The notes below the pieces were generated by a model, which saw nothing but the letters and a program-made list of their open reading frames with translations, did not search any database and was not told where the DNA came from. The translations under genes and the position numbers were made by a program. Of a stretch of DNA of 64,000 nt, positions 49,801 to 58,800 are shown piece by piece (the stretch's first letter is position 1; each line of letters begins with the position of its first letter). Source of the stretch: Henricia sp. BOLD:AAB3569 (taxonomy: Eukaryota; Echinodermata; Asteroidea; Spinulosida; Echinasteridae); contig JBBELK010000369.1 of assembly GCA_037783545.1 (NCBI GenBank), positions 434,001 through 498,000 on the forward strand, written 5' to 3'.

Positions 49801-52800
49801 AAAGTGGGATCCACTCCGTAAAAAAAGTTACTCAATTAGTCAAAGTGACTGCCATTTTGAATTCTCTTTTTCTTTTTTTTAGGTCCACGAGACGACACGG
49901 TGCTTGATTTCTGGCGCATGATCTGGGAGAAAAACTGCTCTACTCTGATTATGCTGACTAAGTGCGTTGAGAATGGCAGGGTATGTAGTCTGTTTCACAT
50001 TTTGATTACAAATCATTTACTTTATTGATTAAATTTAATGATTTTGATGGCTAAATTGTTGATTAAATTAAAATTTACAGCCAGATAAATTTTCATACTT
50101 CTAACCCGGGGAGAATTGATCCCTTTTTGTTTCACATGAGATTTTGTCAGCCCGGGGTGAAAGTTTTTCTGCAGGTTAAACATTTTAACTCTTGTCTGAA
50201 GCAGGGTTGAGTTTAATCCGGGGTGAAACCAATATCAGGGTTGACCTGGGGTTAAAAAAAATTCTGTGTGAAATGGCACACACTTTGAAGCCTGCGTCAA
50301 TCCCAAGATCTATGTAGTGTGAAAAGTGCTGAAAGGAGTTGGGTCGATTTTTTTTTCTTTTTTTTTTCTTCTGATTTTTGGTTGATTTTGGGTGTTTTTG
50401 CAGGAGAAATGTGCCGAGTACTGGCCGGAAGAAGACGCAATAATGTACGGTGATATTATCGTGACTTTGGATGACGTCGTGACCTGCGCAGACTATCTTA
50501 TCAGGAAATTTACTGTGCAGAAGGTACCAAAATTGTACAAGTTTTTTCTTGTCTGGTTTTACTGCTTTTCAATTGAGTTAGTACTGTTATACTTTAAAGG
50601 GACACACCGGCTTCGTTGGACTATTTTGAGCTCGAAATAGACCCATACATGATTTTGAAAGTCTTTCTGAAATAAACGAAATAGATCCTGAAAAGAAACC
50701 ATCAAATTTGGCCGTTTTGGAGCATTTTTAAAAAAATCAAGGTCACGTGATTTATCCGAGCCAGATTTCTGGTTTTCGAACTGATTGAGCCTCTGTGGAA
50801 TGAGCTGACCTCTGGAGCCACATGTTCTCAGGGTGCCGCACCCTGCCTCAGTGGCTCTTACAGAGGCTGGTGCAGTCAGCATTGCTACGAGAGGCTGTTC
50901 ATTCACGTTACTTACCGATAAATGAACTACATCTGTCAGCCTCCTTGATTCTTTAGCGAGAATATGATTTGCATTTTTCATTTCAAAACTTATGATAAAT
51001 TTGTCGTCTTTTGATAGTCAATTGAAGGAGAAAACGAGGATGAAGAACCTATAATCAGCGAAACGCGGACCATGATGCAATTCCACTTCCTGGGATGGCC
51101 CGACTTCGGCATTCCTAAATACCCGCACAGCATGTTGTGCTTCATCAAGCGCATCCGTCACATGACCGGTAACCGCACCGAACCCGGAAACATCGTCATA
51201 CATTGCAGGTAGGGGGAAACATTGGAGCTGCGTTCAGAAATCGGTTTAGCTAAAATGTGACCTGTTTTTGGCAAAATAAGTCCGATGTTTACACATTCTG
51301 GAAGTTTTCGCAACCATAGCCGGAAATTGAGGCTGAATTTAGGCCCATTATTTTGCAAGAATATAATAGACATTCTGGGCAGTATTTGGGTTCCGCCTGG
51401 ACGTTTTGAGTACCGCCTGAAATTTCCATCATATTTTCATATTTTAATTTTTGTCCTTAAAGGAGCATGACCAGAGTTTCTGGAAAATAGTTTTCGATGT
51501 AACTTACCAATATTATCAAGTAACTCCCATACACACCTCCCATGTCCCAAAAACCCGAAAACATTTGCGATTTCCAGTAAAAAATTGAACAAAACTATCG
51601 AGTCGGCTTTCAGTGGATAAACGTTGATACTGGAAAATTAGTTTACAAATAATCGGTGGATTTTCGACGATATCCTCGGAAATATGCGGCCTAGAAGCGC
51701 GGGAGTTTCAGTTTCGTAATCAGAAAAATATAACGGATGTTATGATATAAAAATCTCATGACCCATAAGGTAAGTCCCGGGGAGTTATGGGTAAAAAAAA
51801 GTGATCTGGTCACACTCCTTTAAGGCCATGTAGAACCTTTGCTCATTTTGTGTGTCAACTGAAATAAAGATTTGGTCCTGGGGGAAAAAATAGTGTATTT
51901 ATTACTGAAATTTATTGGCTGTAACCAAGTCAAATTTTGTCAAGTTGGGTCATGAGTAAATTATTTCAAATCAAGCTGCAAGTCTTTTTTTAATTTTTTA
52001 TTCAAGGTGTTTTGTGGCATTTTTGTTGTTGTTTACAGTTGCATTTTTTGTTTACATTGTATTTTGTGTGTGTGTAGTGCTGGAGTAGGTCGCACTGGAA
52101 CCTACATTCTGATTGATACTATGTTGGACATGATGAAGAAGGAAAAGAGAGTTGACATTTACAACGTCATCTATGAGCTACGAAGCCAACGGAACCTGAT
52201 TGTACAGTCTCTGGTATGTGTCCCTCCCCAGCCCCCACTCCCAAGCCCCCGCTCCCCAGCCCCAACCTACCCCCAGCCCCGGCTCCCAAGCCCCAACCCA
52301 GCCCCTGCTCCCCAGCCCCAACCTACCCCCAGCCCCCTACTCCCCAACCCCAACCTACCCCCTACTCCCCAGCCCCAACCTACCCCAGCCCCTACTCCCC
52401 AGCCCCAACCTACCCCCAGCCCCTACTCCCCAGCCCCTACTCTCCAGCCCCTACTCCCAAACCCCAATTGTCCAACATGTTCAAGCTTGTTTGCATATGT
52501 TCAAATTCCTGAAAAACATTTTCCCCTGATCATTTTAGAACAAAAGTAAGTTCATCTAGAATATTTTTCGTTTTGCAGGTGCAATACATCTTCATCCACA
52601 AGGCCTTAATGGAGGAATATTTGTACGGTCACACCGAAGTGGATGTCGGAGGTTTGCAGTCGTACTACCAGAAGATTACCAAGAAAACCGAAAGTGATGT
52701 GACTGGTATCGAGACCGAGTACCGGGTAAGTCGGTATCTTTTTCGTGCAGTATAGCTGGGGAACCAACTTAAATAGTACGATGGCTTCACACAATTTCTT

Positions 52801-55800
52801 AAAAAGCACGTCGAGATCACATTTTTTTGATCCCCCATTTTTAGGTGTTGAGATTTTGATACCATATCATTTGTCATGTTTTCTCATTACCATTTTGAAA
52901 TTTCGTACTCTCAATCCGTATATTTTCAAGGATATCGTCAAAACCACCAGTGTTTTGTAAACTAATTTATCTGGTTCCATAAAGCAGTGCAGTTTTACAC
53001 CAACCCTTTTTGCTTCCACGTCCAAATTGGAGATTGCAAATTTCCTGTTTTCTTCCAATGGACAGTATTTTGGGAGGTATTTTATAACATTGTTAGGTTA
53101 GAGCAAATCCTTTAAAAGCATGGACACAGTTTTTCATTTTCTCGGAATGTAGATGAGGTACTGAGCTGACTTATACACAAGTTGGTTTTTATCATACACA
53201 TCCTCGATCACACATGGAGATAACACCGTTTGTAACAGTTTACCAATCCTGTAATCTATCTAATATAGATGAGGTACTGAGCTTACTTATACACAGGTTG
53301 GTTTTTATCATACACATCCTCAATCACACATGCAGATAACACTGTTTGAAAAAGTTTTCCAATCATGTAATCTGTCTTTTTAACCATTCAGACTGTTGCC
53401 AGTCTACCAGTGGAGGACACCGACCAGAAAACGGGGAACATCGAAGCCAACAAACAGAAGAATCGACTCCGACAGGTCATTCCATGTAAGTTTTTTTTTA
53501 TAATGGGGTATGTTGTCAGTACTTAGGCCAAAAAAATAAGAACTATGTTGAAGTCTCCCAAAATGATGCGGTGAGGCGGCTTATTTTTAATTTGTTCTTT
53601 TTTTTGCCTTTTTAAAAAAAAAATTGGTGAGTGGATTCCAAGCAATAAATACATGTTTTTAATCAAAACACTCAACAGACGGTGCGTGTCTATGTAAAAA
53701 TAAAACCTTTGACACGCTGGGTTAAAAGTGACGCCCACGCTGACGATGTTTTTTTGGTTAGTTTTGCTGTTATTGAAAGAAAAAAAAAGTGTTTACGCGC
53801 AGGGGTTAAAAGTGACGCGTACGCTAACGCCAAACATTTGAAGGCATTTTGTCCTAATGTGGCTTTGCTGTCTTAATGCTTTGTCATGTTGACACATAGC
53901 AACTTTCTCATTTTGTCTTTTTTTTTTTTTTTTTACACTTTTTTCAACTCTCACTTGGGATGTTTTGGGATGAGAGAAAAATCGTAAGGGCCTTATCGGG
54001 ATTCGAACCCCAAACCTCTGACTCACCAGGCAGACGCTCTACCAGCTGAGCTATAAGGCACAGTGGTATACTCGGTTTTCCCTACGAACCCAATTTGTCT
54101 CTCGGTGTTGCATGGTAGCGCAACTGGACAAAGTAACGAACACAACATCTGGTATGGTGCCTGATCACCATTGAAATGAAACAACCAAACTTGGGATGGG
54201 AGAAAAATCGTAAGGGCCTTATCGAGATTCGAACCCGAGACCTCTGACTCACCGGGCAGACGCTCTAGCAGCTGAGCTATATTAAAATGCTCGACTAGAA
54301 GTTTAGACAGACGTCACATACTTTTGGAATTCGCACGCAGTGTGCATCTTTAAGGCAAATTTATCTCATTAAATCATATTTCAGGGACCCTTATAAAGCT
54401 TTTCTCTGTTTTTTGCTTTTCTTTTTTTCTTCTAGACGACAAGAACCGCGTCAAACTTGAAAGACTGACGGGCCAAGAACACTCCAACTACATCAATGCT
54501 TCCTTTATTGACGTAAGCATTTTAAGTGGTATTTGCAGTGCTTAAAGGCCCATTATGTCATTTGCAATGGCCCCAAATTTGACTACATGAGTTGACTAGA
54601 CAAAAGTTCCCCATCGCGAAGTGGTTAAGTTGCTCTAAAGCCTGCCGCACACGAGAGCTATGTGCTGAGCCAAAATTCATTCGTGGCCGATGGCGTAAGG
54701 AGATAGCTCTCGTGTGCGGGCAACTTACGTGAGCATTTGGTCACTCGTGCCACTTGAGACAAATATCTAACATGTTTGATAATTTTGGCCTCGCGTGGCC
54801 AAAATCTCACGTGTGTGGGGGTGATGAGCCAAGTGCTGAGCTAAAATAAATGTAGCTGGCCAATTAAAAACCATCCCCATATTCACGTGATATGAATACA
54901 GTGCGCGCGGGCACCGCTGAGGTCACCAAACTTTTGCTAAAGTGTGGTGACCTTGGTGGGGTTCGCGTGCGCGCGTGGTTTTAATTGGCCAGCTACATTT
55001 ATTTTAGCTCAGCACTTGGCTCAGCACCCCCGCACACGTGAGATTTTGGCCACGCGAGGCCAAAATTATCAAACACGTTAGATATTTGTCTCAAGTGGCA
55101 CGAGTGACCAAATGCTCACGAAAGTTGCCCGCACACGAGAGCTATCTCCTTACGCCATCGGCCACGAATGAATTTTAGCTCAGCACATAGCTCTCGTGTG
55201 CGGCGGGCTTAACAGTTCATGCATTTCTAGATTGATCGTACTGCATTAAAATTTACTCAACGGTATACATGTAGGCCAGTTTGGGAATTTACACCTACTA
55301 AATCAGGCTAAACGAATATTCGATATTTGATTGAACATTTGGTTAGAATATTCAAATATTTATTTATTCAAATTGATACAGCCCTAGTGCGCTTTACAAG
55401 AATCCACCATTAATTTTATTTCTCGTTTTTACGTGTAGGGCTACGAACACAAGAAGGCCTACATTGCAGCCCAAGGCCCTCTACCGAACACCATGGGGGA
55501 TTTCTGGCGCCTTATTTGGGAGAATCAGTGCTCGACCGTCGTCATGTTGACCGAGTGCGAGGAAAGGGGGCAGGTAGGGGCTCTCTACTTTTTATCATTC
55601 ATTATTTCTGGTATTGAAACCAAGGATTCTTCAAAATTGCCTGAGGCACTGTAGCTCGTAAGTCTGAAGAAACCTGTGAAGAGAAGACGATGAAGAAATG
55701 CTCAGTTTTAGAGATGGGAGGAAAACCTCTACACAATGCATAGTTCCGAGTTTGCCTAGTTAGCCTCGCCCCTTTGGATATTGTTGCTATGGCTCACACG

Positions 55801-58800
55801 CTATCGTCAAAATGTCGTCACACAACGCACAAAGCAATTGGACAGCAATTGGAAAGCACAGATTCATTGGAGAAAACTCGATGGTATTCATGTTTCAGGG
55901 TCGACAGTTATCTTAGAACACAGTGAGTAAAGGGCCAGTAATACAGGGATGTCATATCATGACATGCGTGCTTTCGTACCTTTGAACAATGAAACAACCG
56001 GCCTTGAAACCAAATTTTCACCCGGATCATCGCATACAACACTGTACAAATTGTATGGGGCAGAACATCGCGTGATGTAGTGAGCGTACAGTGCACTTTG
56101 ACCTATGTGGGTGATGTCTGCTAGCTCTGTTGTGATTGGTCGGCGGGTTCGGTTGATTGACAGGTCGGAACTATGCATTCTGTATAGGGGGAAAACCCCT
56201 ACACAATTCTGTATAGGGGGAAAACCCCTACACAATTTTGTATTGGGGGGAAACCCCTACACAATTTTGTATTGGGGGAACCCACGGAATCGAGCTGAGA
56301 CTGAGAACCCAATCCACATATTAACCCGGATGGAGTTCGAACCAGGGCCACAGAGGTGGCAGGCGAGGAAAGTACCTTTCTACTCTGTGTGAATGTATTA
56401 ACTCTGTTTATTTTTGACTATTTTATTGGTTTGTGTATTTTTTCAGACCGTTTGTTCCAAGTACTGGCCTAATTCTGATGAGACAGTCAACCATGCTTTC
56501 TTGACAGTGTCGTTGAAAGAAGAAAAGGAAAGCACAGATGAGTACACAATCCGCGACTTGGAAGTATCAACTACTAAGGTATTAGTTATACCTCGGTGTC
56601 ACGAGTGCGTTACAAGTGCGTTACAAGTGCGTTGCGAGTTTGTTGCAAGTGCGTCCCGTGTCAGTCCCGAGTCCGCCCCGAGTCCCCCTGGGTCCCCTCC
56701 GAGTCAACCCCAAGTCAACCCCAAGTTTGCCCCAAGTCAACCTAACTTTAATAATAATAATAATATTAATTACATTTATATAGCGCGCATTCCATATAAA
56801 TATGTTCATGTGCGCTGCACATTTTAAAACAAAACTAATTACATCATTGTTACTTAATTAAGATTAAAAATCATAAATCAAAGGCAAGTTTAAAAAGATA
56901 TCTTTTAACTTCGCTTTTGAACTTCTCAAGACTCCTAAGATTTCTGATGTGACCTGGAAGTTTGGACCATAGTTTAGGGGCAGCGGTCTGAAAAGCACAA
57001 TCGCCTAATGAAACTTTACATTTAACATTCCCCGGAGTCAGTAACACACTATTCATTGAACGAAGACTATATCTGTTTTGACGAACAACAAACACCAGGT
57101 CACAAAGATACCCTGGAGCTGTTCCGCATAAACATTTAAATGTTAAAATCAAGATTTTAAACTGAATACGATAGACAACCGGTAACCAATGAAGGGATTG
57201 AAGAACTGGCATAATGTGACATGTACGTGGTGATCCGGTTACAAGTCGAGCTGCAATATTTTGAATACAGTATACCAACTTTGCAAGTCCGTCACCATTT
57301 CTTTGAATAGTATATTAACTCTATTATCTCTGTTCAGGGAGCTGGCACCAAACTAATCCGGCAGTACCATTTCCACGATTGGCCCGAGGTCGGGACTCCA
57401 GAGGGCGCTGCATCGTTGGTTAAGATTATCGGCTTGGCCCACGACTACCAGAGTGATATCGGACGGTTCCCTGTGCTGGTTCATTGCAGGTCAGTATCCT
57501 TTTTGGTAATTTTTCATAATTAGCCTTTTGCATGTTTCGCATGAATAGCGAACTGGTCTACTGATGTACTTCCTTTTACATGTATACTTAGTATCTACTT
57601 GACCAGACTTATTTGTTGTTGCTATGTGGTGCACGGGCAGGTGTGACATACAGATTCAATACCGTAGAAAGGCATAAAGCAACAAGACTGTTGATTGCCT
57701 CAATTTACAGCTTAGAAGTTGTTCTTTATAAAACTGTAAAACCTCAACTTAACTTTACATCTTAGTTTGATTCATGACTAGAGTTAATCACTGGTTAACC
57801 GTCATCCTGTGAGAACGTCCTTGGTTAGTCAGTTGGTTCCGCGCAAAATGCTGCATCAACTCGATGCATGATGGGTACCAGTGACCAAGCCCCGTGGGCT
57901 GGTTCCAAATGGTCAACCAGATACGACTAACCATCATTGACTAGACTGCGTTCAGTTGGAAGTAGTCGAAGTATAGTTAACTACACTGTATAGTCATGAA
58001 TTGAACTTGCTCTTATTTGTAGTGGATTTTTCCAAAAATGGAATTCGTTCTAACCGAATCATATAAAATACCTCCCCGAAATACTATCCTTGGGAAGAAA
58101 ACAGGAAATTTGCAATCTTCAATTTGGATGTAGAAGCAAAAAGGTTGGTGTGATCACTGCACTGCTTTATGGAACGGATAAATTAGTTTACTAAACTTCG
58201 CTGGACTTTTGACAATATCCTTGAAAATATACGGATTGAGAGTGCAAAATTTCAGAATGGTAATGAAAAAAATATGACAAATGATATGGTATCAAAATCT
58301 CAACAACCATGGTAATAATGGGGGTTCAAAAATATGATCTGGACACACTCCTTAAAGTATAAAAAATTCACATTTTTGTCGGCAGTGCTGGTTCGGGCCG
58401 TACGGGCGTATTCATTGCCCTGAGCTACCTACTCCAACGAGCCAAGGCCGAAGGCCTTGTTGACGTCTTCCAGGCAGTGCGAACATTGAGGCAACAGCGC
58501 CCTCACATGGTCCAGGACGTGGTAAGTACGATTTCGTTGGTTAACCAAAACTGGAGTGGAACAATTTTAAACGTTTTTTTTGGGTGGTGGTGGTGATTAT
58601 GCCAAAAAAAAAGGCCATTCCAAAATTCAGATTGCATTTCAGAGACTTTGAGGGCTTGTAATGCTTCACAAATTTAAGATGTTTGATTTTAATCAGTTGA
58701 CGCTGAGATTATTTTTTTTTTTAAATACAATTTTTTTTTAAAAGGCAAATGTGATTGGCCCAAAGTTAAGACCTGGGGCGAGTTCAATAGCACAATACGT

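Noticed and set aside
52200..52549. Proline-rich open frames in all three forward frames
   Set aside because: They come from the C-rich minisatellite after a good donor. Kept only as an intron-retention idea, not as a gene.
53950..54295. Two tRNA-like sequences
   Set aside because: D and T arms fit, but the anticodon stem and acceptor pairing are imperfect and both share non-tRNA flanks, so SINE heads are more likely than working tRNA genes.
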